Notes under the pieces: generated by a model | The model's input: the letters and a program-made list of their open reading frames with translations, nothing else | What the model was told of the DNA's origin: nothing | Databases searched by the model: none | Shown: positions 12,853 through 25,626 of the stretch, in pieces | Numbering within the stretch: the stretch's first letter is position 1 | Layout: each line of letters begins with the position of its first letter | Source: Verticillium longisporum | Taxonomy: Eukaryota > Ascomycota > Sordariomycetes > Glomerellales > Plectosphaerellaceae | Length of the DNA stretch: 64,000 nucleotides | NCBI GenBank assembly: GCA_019188255.1 | Contig: JAETXT010000008.1 | Coordinates: 3,658,001-3,722,000, forward strand | Direction of reading: 5' to 3' | Translations under genes and position numbers: made by a program

Positions 12853-13005
12853 TGTTGGTGGTATTCGCCTGGGGCTTCCAGCAGTCACCTGATGCCAGGT
12901 GGCCTGTGCCCTGGCACCTCCCTCCTATAGCTTAGTTCCAGGCACCCTCCTGCCCTAGAGAATAGCTTCTTAATATAATACCTTTTCCTCCTTAGACCTC
13001 TAATA
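12853..13005 (+). repeat. Left (5') LTR of the copia element, 153 bp
   Basis: Aligns without gaps to 26578-26730 with seven differences by eye, all C/T or G/A transitions. Five of them are C-to-T in this copy and lie in its inner third (around 12970-13001), the side facing the RIP-treated interior. A primer-binding site should follow directly, but the sequence there is mutated and I cannot name the tRNA. Confidence 0.88.
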
Positions 13006-13086
13006 GGTTATACGCCCTTTTACGTACTACGTAATATCGTTAATATTATAATTTTTATATTATTATTAATAGCTTTATTTCCTCTA

Positions 13087-13132
13087 ACGTAATCCACAAG
13101 CGAGTGGTTCACCCAAGCGAGTGGTTCACTTC
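13087..13132 (+). repeat. Left terminal inverted repeat of the Fot1-like element
   Basis: 46 bp starting ACGTAATCCACAAGCGAG. It is the reverse complement of 14901-14946 except for one base (position 30 of the repeat). Confidence 0.92.
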
Positions 13133-13184
13133 GCCCGGGCCCACGACCTACACCTGAATTCTACAGATTCCACCTCCGCCCGCG

Positions 13185-14839
13185 ATGGAGACTCTTTCAA
13201 AAGAAGGTCAATTATTCCTTGCTATCCAAGCTATGGACAATGACCCGAACCTAAGCGCCCGGAGTGCTGCGAGGATCTACACCGTCCCCTTAACGACGCT
13301 CCTCCGACGCCAGAAGGGCAAACCCTCCCGACGCGAAAGCCCGCCCAATTCTGCCAAATTAACAGTACTAGAAGAGAAAACTATTGTCGAATATATCCTT
13401 GACCTAGATGCGCGATCTTACCCTCCCCGGTTGGGTGAGGTCGGAGATATGGCGAATCGCCTGCTTGCCGACCGTGACGCGCCACGCGTCGGGAAGAACT
13501 GGGCCGCAAACTTCGTCAAACGGCAACCAGAGCTCCGGACGCGTTTCTTTCGCAAGTACGACTACAAGAGGGCCCAATGCGAAGATCCGGACGCGATAAA
13601 CGCGTGGTTCCGCCTCGTGCATAACATGATCGCCAAGTACGGCATCCAAGAGGCTGACATGTACAACTTTGACGAGACCGGCTTCCAGATGGGCGTTATC
13701 GCCAACGGAATGGTCGTGACCAGTTCGGAAAGACGGTCCAATGTGAAGATGAGGCAGCCAGGCAACCGGGAATGGGTTACGGTGATCCAGGGCGTTGGCG
13801 CGTTGGGTTTCTCCGTCCCGCCGTTCATCGTGGTTTCGGGCAAGTACCACCTCTCGAGCTGGTACCAGGACGACGCGATTTCTCGCGACTGGAGAATCGC
13901 AACATCTCCAAACGGCTGGACGACGAATGATATTGGTCTGGAATGGATTCGGCATTTTGACAGGCATACAAAGTCCCGTACTTCGGGCGGTTATCGCCTA
14001 CTGATCCTGGATGGCCACGAAAGTCACCACTCGGTCGACTTCGAACTCTACTGCAAGGAGAACAACATCATCACACTCTGTATGCCTCCTCATTCGTCAC
14101 ATCTACTCCAGCCTCTCGATGTTGGGTGTTTTGGCCCACTAAAGAAAGCATACGGTCGGCAAATCGAGGATAGGATGAGGGCGGGTACAACGCACATCAG
14201 CAAAGAGGACTTCTTCCCGGCGTTTTCGGCTGCATTTCAGCAAGCAATGACAGAAAAAACATCCAGGGAGGCTTTCGAGGAGCGGGGCTTGTCCCCCATA
14301 ACCCGGAAACAGTCCTGTCAAAGCTGGATGTGAGGTTGAGGACGACGACGCCTCCGGGGACGTCCCACGGGGAGCGTGATTCTTGGGTCTCTAAGACGCC
14401 CACTAACCTGCTCGAGGCAGGTTCCCAGACTGACTTCATCAAAGGGCGAATCTCACGCCACCAGGGAAGCTCCCCAACGTCAATTTTAGATGCTGTTGAC
14501 TATCTTGCGAAGGGGACGCGGGGTGTTATGCACCAGATCGCTCTTTTGAAGTCAGAGGTTATGATCCTTCGAGAGGAAAATGCTACACTAAGCCGACGCC
14601 GGAGGGCCAAAAAGCTACGTCTCCGGGAAGGAGGAAGCATGGCTGTAGGCGAGGGACAGGACAAGATTGCTCAGAAGGAAGTAGATATCCAGATAAAAGA
14701 GGAAACGCTGCAGAACCCGGGTCCCGCGTCGTGGTCCCAGCCGAAGAAACGATGCTGTAGCGTATGCGGGAAGACCGGCCACAACGCGAGAACTTGTCAG
14801 GTAGCTATCTCATCGTCTGCAAAAGACGAGGAGGAGTGA
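13185..14839 (+). pseudogene. Fot1/pogo-like DDE transposase with one frameshift
   Basis: The first frame (13185-14333) encodes an N-terminal psq-type helix-turn-helix (NLSARSAARIYTVPLTTLL), a CENP-B-type DNA-binding region (RVGKNWAANFVKR), and a DDE_1 catalytic domain with the three expected acidic sites: FDETG (D near 13670), LLILDGHESH (D near 14011) and HLLQPLDVGCFGPLK (D near 14119). Near 14275-14279 the family sequence moves to the frame two positions on, consistent with one missing base. That frame then runs to a TGA at 14837-14839 through a 'GLVP-NPE-VLSKLDVRLRT' block, a coiled segment and a CCHC zinc knuckle (CSVCGKTGHNARTC). Together the parts cover about 550 residues, near full length. 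As read, the frame ends at 14333, dropping the C-terminal part. An intron is unlikely because these genes are normally intronless. Confidence 0.88.
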
Positions 14840-14900
14840 TTTTAATTGATTTACGGCGTTTGGGTTGAGGTTTTCCTCGGAATGTTTGTCGGGTCGGGGT

Positions 14901-14946
14901 GAAGTGAACCACTCGCATGGGTGAACCACTCGCTTGTGGATTACGT
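14901..14946 (-). repeat. Right terminal inverted repeat of the Fot1-like element
   Basis: Mirror of 13087-13132, ending CTTGTGGATTACGT and followed by the TA target duplicate. Confidence 0.92.
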
Positions 14947-14948
14947 TA

Positions 14949-17900
14949 TTTAATAATATTATTATTATCTATTTTAAGTAAGATTTATTCTTTTACGATA
15001 AACGTTATTCCTACTAAACTACTTAACGATATTAAACTACGATAGCTCGTCCTTAGCTCCTTACTTATATCGATTACCTAGTTAATAAATCGAACCTCCG
15101 CTCTTAATAGTTTAACGTTATTAATCTACTTAAACGAGACTACTATCTTTAATTTCTTTATTTAATAATCCTACCTCCTATTAACCCTAACGCCCTAGAG
15201 GTATAGTACGAGAAGAAGGTAATAATAATAAGTACTCTTTCCGCTATTATTAATCCTACCCTCCTTAATTACTTTAAAGGTAGAGGTTAGGATATAAAAG
15301 ATCGAGACCCTTATAAGCTATAAGATACGATCTATCGAATAATTCCTAGGGTCTTATTAAATACTATTATAGATTTTACTTATAAGTTCTATAGGATTAA
15401 AGTTAATAATTTTCTAACCCTTTATATTTATTTAGCTCGTACTTAAACCCTTTAACGTTATCTTATAGAGATCTATAATATTAATTTAATTATATTTATT
15501 TATATATTCTTTAATAATATTTATAATTAATATCTTATATTATTCGAGAAATATATTATAATAAAGGTCTATAATTAATATAATATTATAGTTAATATTA
15601 TTTATAAAACTAATAATTAAGAATCTATCCTTAATTCTATAATTATTATATAAAGTATTAATAATTAAAGCTAGAAAAAGGGTAATTCCGTACTTATTAT
15701 TACTTTAAATATTAATAAGAAATATCCTATTTACTTTTATTATTTTAAGGAAAATAAAGAACTACTTAATTATATCCCCTCTATTTATTTCCTTTTTAAG
15801 AAGAATATATTATCGAAGTAATCTAATAAGTTCTATAATAAAGCTATTAAGGCTATTAGGGCTTACTATTATAATACCTCTTACTAAAACTCTTCTAATA
15901 ATATTAATAAGTAAATTATTATTATTTCCTCTAATATTACTCGCTAAAACTCTATTACTTATTTAATAATATCTTATTATACCTCTTTAATAGCTAAGAT
16001 TTATAATTAAGACGTAATTATCCTCGATTTAAGTAATAATATTAATATATTTAATAACCTCGCTTAATTCTTAATATATACCGAGAATACTTTATTTCTT
16101 AAGATTAATATAATTAATAGTTAAGCTATTAAGCCCCTTAATATTAGGAGTATATTCTTCTAAGTCTAGGACCCTATAGATCCTATTAAAGCTATCGACT
16201 AGATTATTTATAATGCTAGATATTTCCCTAGAAGCTTTATAAACTTATTATCGCTAAGCCTTCTTAATCGTTTAAGGATTAAATACGATTTCTATACTAA
16301 ATCTATAATATATACCATTAATACTATTTAATTAGCGAGAACTATTTAAGAATAAAGTATTATAATAATACTAATTCTTACCTTTATTAACCTTCTTATT
16401 AAGATTATTTATAATATAGCTATTATTATAATAAAGTCTAAGAAAGTAATTCCTTTCTATATTATATATAAACGCTTTCTTTATACTAGAAAATAGTATA
16501 TTATCGATATTTATATAAAGGTTAATATCCTCTTCGATTATTAGGAAATATATAACTTTAATTATAAAGCTTATCGCCTAGCTAAGAGCACTAAGGTCGT
16601 AAATCGCTCTATTACCTATCTATCCTTAGCCCTTAGCTATAAGGTCTTTATAGATCTTATTAACTATAAGCCCTCGAGTCTTAAGGATAGCTTTTATTAT
16701 ACCCTCTATATTATTAATCGCTATAATAGCTTCTATTAGATCTATTTTATAAAGATTAAGACTAAATAGGAGACCTACTTCTATATTAAAAGGTTTATTT
16801 ATTATTTTAAGGCCTCTATTAGCTTACCTATCGTCTCTATTATTTATAATAGAAGTAGCGAATTCGATAACCTTAATATTAAAACGATATTAGCTAAGGA
16901 GGGCGCCTTATTTTATCTATCTATACTTAATACCCTAGCTTAGAATAGCTTTATAGAATATACTAATCGTAATATTTTAGAAGCTACTTATATTATTATT
17001 ATCGTAATAGGACTACCCGTTAATCTATAGCCCTATATTACTAAGACTATAATAGAAATTATTAACCTATTACTTATATTATTAAACCCTTATAATAAAG
17101 CTTTTTAAGAATATTTTATTAATTTCCTTAGCTTTCTTAAGGAATAGTAAACGCTTTATATTTAATACTTATATATATATAGCTATATTACCTATATATA
17201 TAAGAAGGGCATTCTCCGCCCCTTATACGCTAATAAGATAGAAGTATAAGCCTAGAAAGGCTTCTTTATAGGATTCGATAGTCCCTATAATTATATCTTT
17301 ATTATCTATATTCTTAAATATAATAATATTATCTATTATTAAGATATACGTTTCTTCGAGGGCTAATATAAAGCTATTCTTAATCTCCTTAAGAATATCG
17401 ATAGATATAAATATAATATTATCTTTATAGATTACGATATCTCTAAATTTATTAATATCCCCCTTTATAAAATAATTAAATAGTTTATTATTAAGTATTC
17501 TAAGGCTAAGGAAACTATTAACTCGGAGCTTCTTAAATTATATATTTAATAAGAATATATTCCTCCTCTTAATTACGAATTAGTCCCTCTATCGATTTAG
17601 CTTTATCCCCTAGAGACTTAGATTTAGCTTTATCCCTTAAAGACTTAGATTTATAATTCTATTATTAATTTAGAGATAAGCTCTTCTTCTATTAATTCTA
17701 TTAAAGTTAATAAAGTACTTCCCGTAGAGGTAGCCTTATTATATAGGGAGTCTCTAGACTTTTTAGTAGAATACGTATTATCGCCTCCTCGTATTATAGC
17801 GCCTCCGCCTCCCCGTAAGTCTATATATAATACTCCTTATATTATAGGTTAATATACTAAAACCTATATTAACGACCTATCCCTAAGCGCTAGGACTTTA

Positions 17901-19209
17901 CTCCTTATAAAGTAAGCTATTTATATAGACGCTAATATTCTCGATACTCTAATTAAGCCTCTCCTAGCCTATTCTATAGCCTAAGCTTACTCTATAATAT
18001 CGAATATCGATATTCCGAAGATTATTAACGCTATAAAGAAAGGTTTTAATTAATATCTCTAGAAACTAGCTTTTAATAAATAAATTATTAATTTACTTAA
18101 ATATAAGACCTAGACCTTAATAGACCCCCCTATTAATACTAGGGTCCTCCTAGGAATATAGGTTCTCGATATAAAGACTTCCCTTTAACGATTTCGTATT
18201 AAGTAAGTAATCTATAATAATTATTAATTAAGCTAATAAGCTATATAGGACCTCTACGCTATAATTATTTACTCGGTTTTAATCTATTTATTCTTTATCC
18301 TTATTATTTATTTAAACCTTTAATTTATTATTATCGATTTCGATAATATATTTCTTATAGCCCCTACTCCTATTAATATTTATATATTTATTTAATAGCT
18401 TCGTAGATATAAGGATAGTATTAATAAGGTTTATCGCCTTAATAATACCTTCTACGGGCTTCGCGAAGCTCCCTTTTAGTAATTTTAATTCTTATTTAAG
18501 AAGCTAAATAAACTAAGCTATACCTATATTATAAGGAACTTATATTTCCTATATAATAAGTATACTAGAGTTATCCTATTAATATATATTAATAATATTA
18601 CTATTACTAAGCCTTCTATTAAAGCTATTAAAGGAGCTATTTAGATATTAAAATTAATCTATAATTTTAAAGAAATATTAATTATTAATAAGTTTATTAA
18701 TAACGTTATATATATTACCTATAATACTAAGAAGGGCTTTATTTTATTATATTAATACGAATATATTTAAAAGATATTATAATACTTTAGCTTTAATAAA
18801 GCTAATCTAATTAAGACCCCTTAAGCTTTAAGCTCTTTACTTCCTTATTTAGATATTATTTTATATAACCCTTAAATATTAAAGAAATATTAAAAGATAA
18901 TAAGTAGTCTTAACTATCTTAGCTATAATACTCGCCTTAATATTAGCTTTAATATCTTAAAGCTCTATAAGGGGAATAGCGGATTAATTAATAAGTACTT
19001 TATAGCTATTAAATATATATTTTATTACTTTAAAAGTACCCTCTTATTCGGAATTAAGTATTATAAATATATTAACGTTAAGCTCTTTATTATAAGCGAT
19101 ACCTTATATAGCGAGTATTATAATCGTATTTCTATAAGAGGATATATAATCTTCTTTATTAATAGCCCTATAGCCTAGAAATCGTATAAATAATAGTTTA
19201 TTACTCTTA
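14949..19209 (+). pseudogene. RIP-destroyed copia gag-pol, left part
   Basis: AT-rich DNA almost without CpA or TpG. The forward frame carries protease, integrase, reverse transcriptase and most of RNase H of a copia polyprotein with many TAA/TAG codons. Readable landmarks include an integrase block with GLPVNL and PYIT near 17.0 kb, a reverse transcriptase LYGLREAP-like block (FYGLREAP) near 18450-18475 and an RNase H SYK block near 19185. The frame stops abruptly at 19209, where the gypsy element entered, and resumes at 26085. No gene product is expected. Confidence 0.85.
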
Positions 19210-19214
19210 ATACC

Positions 19215-19668
19215 TATTACGACCTGGCAGCTTCCGAAGGGGGAACACTATTAGAGGGTTAGGGTTACTATTTATAGAAGCTTAGGTTGTAACTCTAAGA
19301 CGATGTAGTATCGTAAGGCGTTACGTACTCGTTATAATGGATATAAGGTAAGACTTAGATTAATCACTATCGTAAGAAGGAATATATCTATAAGTCTAGA
19401 ATATCCGTCCTTATATACCTACTATCCTATCCTTATTATATTAAGTAGTAAACTTATATTAGATAGTTTACTATTATATCGTAATCCTCTTATATTAGAT
19501 CACGGCTTACGGTAATCTAAATATAATAGTGATCCTTAGTCCTAGATTACTATTTCCTAGTAATCTTATTACGTAACCTAGCCTTAATAAGCCTTATCTT
19601 ATTAGTGACCCTAGATCTTCTAACGTAAGGTTTATCTATAGCCGGTTATTCGACCTATACTCGTTATA
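19215..19668 (-). repeat. Gypsy LTR, left copy (3' LTR of the minus-oriented element)
   Basis: Matches 25627-26079 along its whole length, with differences that are mostly C/T and G/A. Its outer third keeps more CpA/TpG than its inner part. Confidence 0.88.
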
Positions 19669-19919
19669 TAATACTCCTCTTTTAGGCCGATATCCTAACG
19701 GCTATAAGTAATAGGTCCTGCCCTAGATTCGGTTAATCCGTAAACTCCTCTTTTATTAACCGTAATATAATATCTAGTCGTATTCGAAAACCTCTATCGA
19801 AGAAAACCGTTAAGCGTATTAACCTTACGTCTTTAATCGAGTCGAAGGGTTCTAATACGGATATACCTTATACCTAGTACTTCCGGAAAGGTTTAAAATA
19901 TTATATATCGGAGAAGTCT

Positions 19920-20397
19920 ATATAGTATAGGGAGTATATAAAGCGAGGTCGTTAGTGCGACGGTGTTTTAGTATCGTCTTCTCGTAAGTATCGTGTTTTC
20001 CGCTAGTTAGGTTATCGTAGTTAATAGTAGCTTAGTTAAGTATCTTTTAAAAACTAAGAAGAAATTAGAAGATAACGAAGAGGCCGCGGAAGAAGCGCTA
20101 GCTAAATTATAGGAGGATCTATTATACGCCGTAAATCGCTTATAGCGGATTCGGTAGATTAAGAAGAAGGTAAAGGAGCATAGTAACGAGGCGTTTTATC
20201 GGGGTATTTAGGAGCTAGATAAGGAGGATAGCTTACTTCCTATTCTTAATACTTATAAGTATTATATAGAGAATAATTTAGCGTTTATAGGGGTAATTTC
20301 TAATACGGATTAGCCTTCTTTAGGTTTAGGGGAATTACTAGAGGAGTCTAGTATTAGTAAAACTGCTTTAGTAGTTACGGGTAGTTTAAGTTCTTAA
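19920..20397 (+). pseudogene. Extra reading frame antisense to gypsy pol (RIP-degraded)
   Basis: On the plus strand, opposite to gag-pol, the frame running through 20056 is open to a TAA at 20395-20397 except for five internal stops. All five are TAG and each sits where a Gln would suit the context (KLxEDLL, RLxRIR and similar), exactly what C-to-T RIP does to CAG. The product is a charged, coiled-coil-like N-terminal part (KKLEDNEEAAEEALAKL) followed by a Ser/Leu/Gly-rich end, about 110-125 residues. A TATATAAAG box at 19935-19943 lies upstream. No start codon survives because ATG is itself a RIP target. Retrotransposon-linked frames of this kind (coiled coil plus Ser-rich tail) occur in other fungal genomes from memory; no function is known to me. 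Confidence 0.62.
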
Positions 20398-20479
20398 TTA
20401 GTTCCTATATATTTTCTTCGTAGCTATAGTTCTTCTACTTAATAAGGTACTCGTCCTAGTTATCCTTCGTTCTATAATC

Positions 20480-23400
20480 GATAATTCTTTCGATTTCGTA
20501 TTCATTTATATCTTCTACTTCTATACTAGTTATAAATAGTACGTTCAGTAGTATTAATTCTAAAAGTACTATATAAAAGATAGGGTAAATCTTTATATTC
20601 TCTAGTAATAAAAGGTAATAATTAATATCCGAGAGTTTCTTAAAAATTTTAAAAGGTCCTAATTTTTTAAAGTCTAATTTATTATTTAATCGTTTAGTTT
20701 TTATATTCTAGTAGATAAAGTAAATACTATCTCCCTCCTATAAGGATAATCCCTTTATCCTTATTTTATTAATATACGTAATTATTCTAATATATACGAG
20801 TTCGAGGTCGAGCTTAATTTAGTCCTAAATCTTATAAATATTATCCGCAATATAGATTACTTTTAATATATTTAGTACTTTATAGCGCTCTACGTAAGCT
20901 ATTAAATTATACTTATAATTAATATAAAAGGGTAATTCTTTTATTAACTCGCTTAGTAAGCTATTATATATAAATTATACGATAGGTAATAATATAACCT
21001 AGTTATCTTATTAGTAGTTAATATAATATTAAAGGTATTACTCTAGGGTCTAGTTCGTTCTTTCTATTTATCCGTCTATCTACGAGTAAAAAGCCGTAGA
21101 TAGCTTATATTTAGCTCTAAGTTAAGCGATAAGTAATTTCTAGAAGTTATTAGTAAAGAGCTTATCTCTATCTAATACTAATTCTTTTAAGAGTCCGTAT
21201 TATCCTATAATATTCTTAAAGAATATATAGGCGAGGTCTTCTACTATTCTTATAGCTTTATATAGGAGAAAGTAGGAGTACTTAGTAAGTTAGTCGACGA
21301 TTACTAGGATATTATCGTAAGAGGTCCCCGTTAAAGGTTCCTTCGATAATAGTAAGCTAATAATAAAGTTTAATAAGACTAACTCCTAGGCTACGGTTAG
21401 TATTAATAGTATTTTAAGTTCTCTATAAAGCCTATACCTTTCTACTTTACTCTTTTTATAGAGGTTATAATTACGAATAATTATTATAACGTCCTATCTA
21501 ATTCCTTTAAAGTTATAGTATTTCTTAAATTAAGCGAAGGTCTTCGTTACTCCTTAATACCCGTAGGCTTTAGCTTCGTAGATTTATCGAATTAATTCTA
21601 ATACTTCTATAGGTAGTCTAGTAGGTATTATACGAGTAGTAACTATTAGCGTTCAATAATAAGGGATAAGATTCCCTTCTTTATCTTTCGCTAGGATAGC
21701 GTTAATATTAAGGGGCGTATTTTATTTATAATCTAAGCATCTATTTAGAATATCTACCCTATTATTCTTAGATCCTTTATAATAGATAATAGTAAAATTA
21801 AATTCCGAAAAGAATTCTATTTATCTTATTTAGTATTTATTAAGGTCTTTATTTATTATAAAGTATATAAGATTTTTATAATTAATATAGACCTTAATTT
21901 CGTATTATACTCTAGAGAGATATATTCTCTATTCTTTAAAGGCTTCGATAATTATTATAAGTTCTTTATTATATATCTAGTAATTAAGCTTTAATCTATA
22001 TAGCTTCTTCGAGAAGAACGCTACTAGGTATAGGCGTCCTTAGTCGTCCCTTTATCTTAATTATCCTCTAATAGCGAAGTCGGAGGTATCTATCTCGATT
22101 TTTATAGGTTTTTCGGGGTCTATTATTTAGAGGACTAGTTCGCTAAAGATAGTATCGATAATTTAGCGAAATGCCTTTTCTTAGGGTTCGTTCTATATAA
22201 ACTCTATTTCCTTAATTATAAAGCTCATTAAAGGATTAATAGTCTTATTATATCCTTTTAAAAATCGTTAATAGAAGTTAATAAAACCGAGGAATACTCT
22301 AATATCCTTAACGTTCTTTAGTATAGGTTATTCCCTAATAGCTATTATTTTAGATTTTTCTATCCTAATTTCTCCTAGGGTAATCGTATACCCTAGGAAA
22401 TCTACTTCTTATATATAGAACTTAGCTTTTTCTAGTTCTATTAATAGCTCGTACTAATATAGTCGTATAAGGACCTAGTAGATATATCCTTTATATTCTT
22501 CTATTATCTTCGAGAAGATTAGAATATTATCGAGATATACTATTATAAAGATATCTAGGAATTCTTATAGTATATCGTTAATTATATTTTAGAAGGTTAT
22601 AGGAGTATTAATTAATCCGAATAATATAACTAAGTATTTATAATATCCTTATCGTATTTAGAATACTATTTTCTATTCCTCTTTATCCTTAATATAGATA
22701 AGGTTATATACTCCTTTAAGATCGAGCGCTATAAACTAATTAGCTCCTATTAATATATCCCTAAGTTCTAATATTAGAGGTAATAAGTAGTAGTTCTTAA
22801 TAGTAATATCGTTTAATTATCTATAATCGATATATAGTCTTTCCTTACTATTTTTCTTTAATATAAAGAGAATCGGGTATCTTATTAGGGATATCGATAA
22901 TCGGATATATCCTTTTCTAAGGTTCTCTTTAAGATATTCGTTAAGAGTATCTATTTATTAAGGGTTTAATTTATAGATCTTATTAAATCGGGGGCTCTCC
23001 CTTTCCTTAATTAGGATTTCGTGGTCGTAGTATATATACTTAGGTAGTACTATATCGATTTCTTCCTTAAAGATCTTTTCGTACTTCTAGTATTCTTTAG
23101 GTATATTCTATAGTCTTTCTTATTATTCTATTATAAGCTCCTCTAGGATTATCTCCTTTAAGTTATCCCTATTCGTAAGGGCTAGTTAGAGGTCGCTTAA
23201 GAGACTATTTATAGGTCTTTCCTTAGGGGTTAACGTACTCTACTAGATATAGCTAGCTATCTAGTTAATCTAAGGGTTCTATTATCTAAGCTATAGGATA
23301 TCTAGGATAATTTATTTTCCTCCTATATTAGTAATATTAAAGGTTATATAACCTTAATAGCGAGAGATAAATACCTAGAGGGGCGTAGTCTCTATATTCA

Positions 23401-25620
23401 CGATCCCTCCTCTATATAAGACCGCTTATCCTTCTACTATATTAAGTTAATAGGGTTCCTCCTTATATTTCTATATAATCTTATTCTTATTAATATATTC
23501 GGGGCTTATATAATTACCCTAAGCGCTATTATCTAATAGTATACTTATTTATCGTCCTCCTATATTTACTCTTATATAGAGATAATTCGTATTATAGGTT
23601 CGTTTAGCTAAGTAGATCGCTCTTACTTCCTTTATCGGTTATTATCCCTATCCAACCGATGCTTACCTTTTCCCGAAGGCGGTAATATAGTAAATAGCTA
23701 CGTTATATTTAGATTACTTAAGTCGAGGTTATCGTTATCCTTATAATAGACCCTAAAGAGTAGCTTTTTAACGTATTTTATATAATAAAGCCTTTAATCT
23801 CTAGCCTTAGCTATATAGTGCTTTATATATACGTTATTATCGTAGTCCTCCTATCTAGTATAGTCTTAATAGTATTTATCGTAATAAGCGGGGTCTAGTT
23901 AGAACGTAAGCCGACTTTAATTATATTCGTCTATATATAGGATCTATTTACGATTTTCCTATTTAAACTCTACTATTACTTATAGCTCGGTCTAATAATT
24001 ATATAGGAGAAACTAATATATAGCTTTCTCTTTAAAATAATATTCGTAATCGTCGTAGATATATTTAAGCTAAAATAATTAATAGTATTATTCGTAAGCG
24101 TAGTAGAGTACTAGATAGTCTCCTATTATAAATTATACGTTTTCTTTCGTACTTTCTTACTTTCGGGCGCTAGCTTTCTATAGCTTAGTCCTATAATAGA
24201 TAAGTTTATCTTATAGTATAAGGGGATCGTAATCCTTATTAGCGCTATTAATTTCGTATACCTATATAGGTATATAGGGCTAGGTCTATCTAAGCGGAGA
24301 TTCTTCTTCGCTAGCTTATATATATTTATCCTATTCTATATCGTTTATTAGTCCTATGTAGGGAGCTAATTATAGTTCTAAGTAAGTATATTTATAGGCT
24401 CTTTCCTTATCTCTATCGATTTCCTAGGTCTCGGGTATTATTTATTAAGCCTATTTCTAAATTCGTTTTTCCTTCTTAATAGTAATTATTATAGCTAGGG
24501 TTCTTTATCCTATAAGTGCCCTAGGGAACTATCTATTCTATTCCTTATTATCCTTATAGGTTAAGTAATTATCCTAGTAATAGAAGGTCTAGTTAGTTTT
24601 AATATAATCCTAGTATTAAGTATAATTAAGCTATTATTCGTTTATAGGTTTCTAGGGCTTCTTAGGTTATTAGTATTCTCGAGCTATATACCCGTTTTTA
24701 CTATAGTTATAGTATTTTATATCCTTAAAATCCTTTAGTTTATTATATCTAGTATTATCGAGCTCTATAGGTCCTATATAGGTAGTTTATCCCTAAGCTA
24801 TACTAATACGGGGTTTATTATATTAGTATTTACGTCCTTAATTAGATCGGTAATAGGGAATATAAGGGTTCTATAGTCCTATAGCGGGCTTTCGTCCTTT
24901 TTCTATTCTATGTTTATATTAGCGATCGTCGATTTTAATAATTATAGCGATATACTTAGTAAGGGTTTCGGGTCTACCCTCCTAGATAAGGTCGTCCTTA
25001 ATAGTATCTTTAAGTCCTTCGTAGAAACGGGCTATAAGAGCGGACTCTATTTAATTGAGTCGATTAATTAAGAATCGAAACTCCGTAGCGTACTTAGTAG
25101 CTAGCTTAGTCTATTTAAGCTAAAGGATTTTTCTTTCGTTCTATCGTTCTTCGTCTACGTCTTTAAACGCTCCTTTAATAGCTTCTTCGAATACGTTTAT
25201 ACCTACGTAGATATCCTAGGTAGCCTATTTTATATCTTCTTTCTTAGTATAAATAGAATAGTCCTTAATAAAGGGTTCGAACTAGTATAAGGCGTCCCCT
25301 TTAAGGTAAGAGGAGGCGTTAGCGACCTTCTCGCCCTAGTATTTAAGTTAGCCCTTATTAGCTTTATAGTACTAGCGTACCTAGGTAATAAAAGACTAAA
25401 GTGCCCTAGGGTTACTATCGAATAATTAAGGGGGAAGAGCTTTTATGCTCGTTCCACCTTAAAGTTATTATATTAAGGCTCGGAGCTATTCGTTCTCCGA
25501 ACGGAGCTCCTAGATTATAGTAGCTAAGTTATTAGCGCTATTTCCGACGCTATTAATAGATATTATTCCTATAGTAAGTATTGCTTAGTATTATAAAGTA
25601 AACCTACTAAATAAGAGTAA
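20480..25620 (-). pseudogene. RIP-destroyed gypsy gag-pol
   Basis: The minus-strand frames carry gag with a former CCHC knuckle in which Cys codons have become Tyr, then protease, reverse transcriptase, RNase H and integrase, all interrupted by TAA/TAG. Family landmarks are given in the element entry. Three of the four bases of the catalytic YxDD context remain readable (Y-L-D-N). Nothing here can be translated as a full protein. Confidence 0.85.
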
Positions 25621-25626
25621 TTAAAA

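Larger units (their letters stand above)
13087..14946 (+). mobile_element. Fot1/pogo-type (Tc1-mariner superfamily) DNA transposon, 1,860 bp
   Basis: The ends are 46-bp terminal inverted repeats (13087-13132 and 14901-14946) with one mismatch, flanked by the TA dinucleotide (13085-13086 and 14947-14948) that this superfamily duplicates. Each inverted repeat contains the 13-mer GCGAGTGGTTCAC twice (13100-13112 and 13117-13129 on the left), possibly paired transposase binding sites. The interior is GC-rich and keeps normal CpA/TpG, in sharp contrast to the AT-rich copia DNA on both sides, so it entered after RIP or has never been a RIP target. It carries one transposase gene broken by a single frameshift (separate entry). 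Confidence 0.93.
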
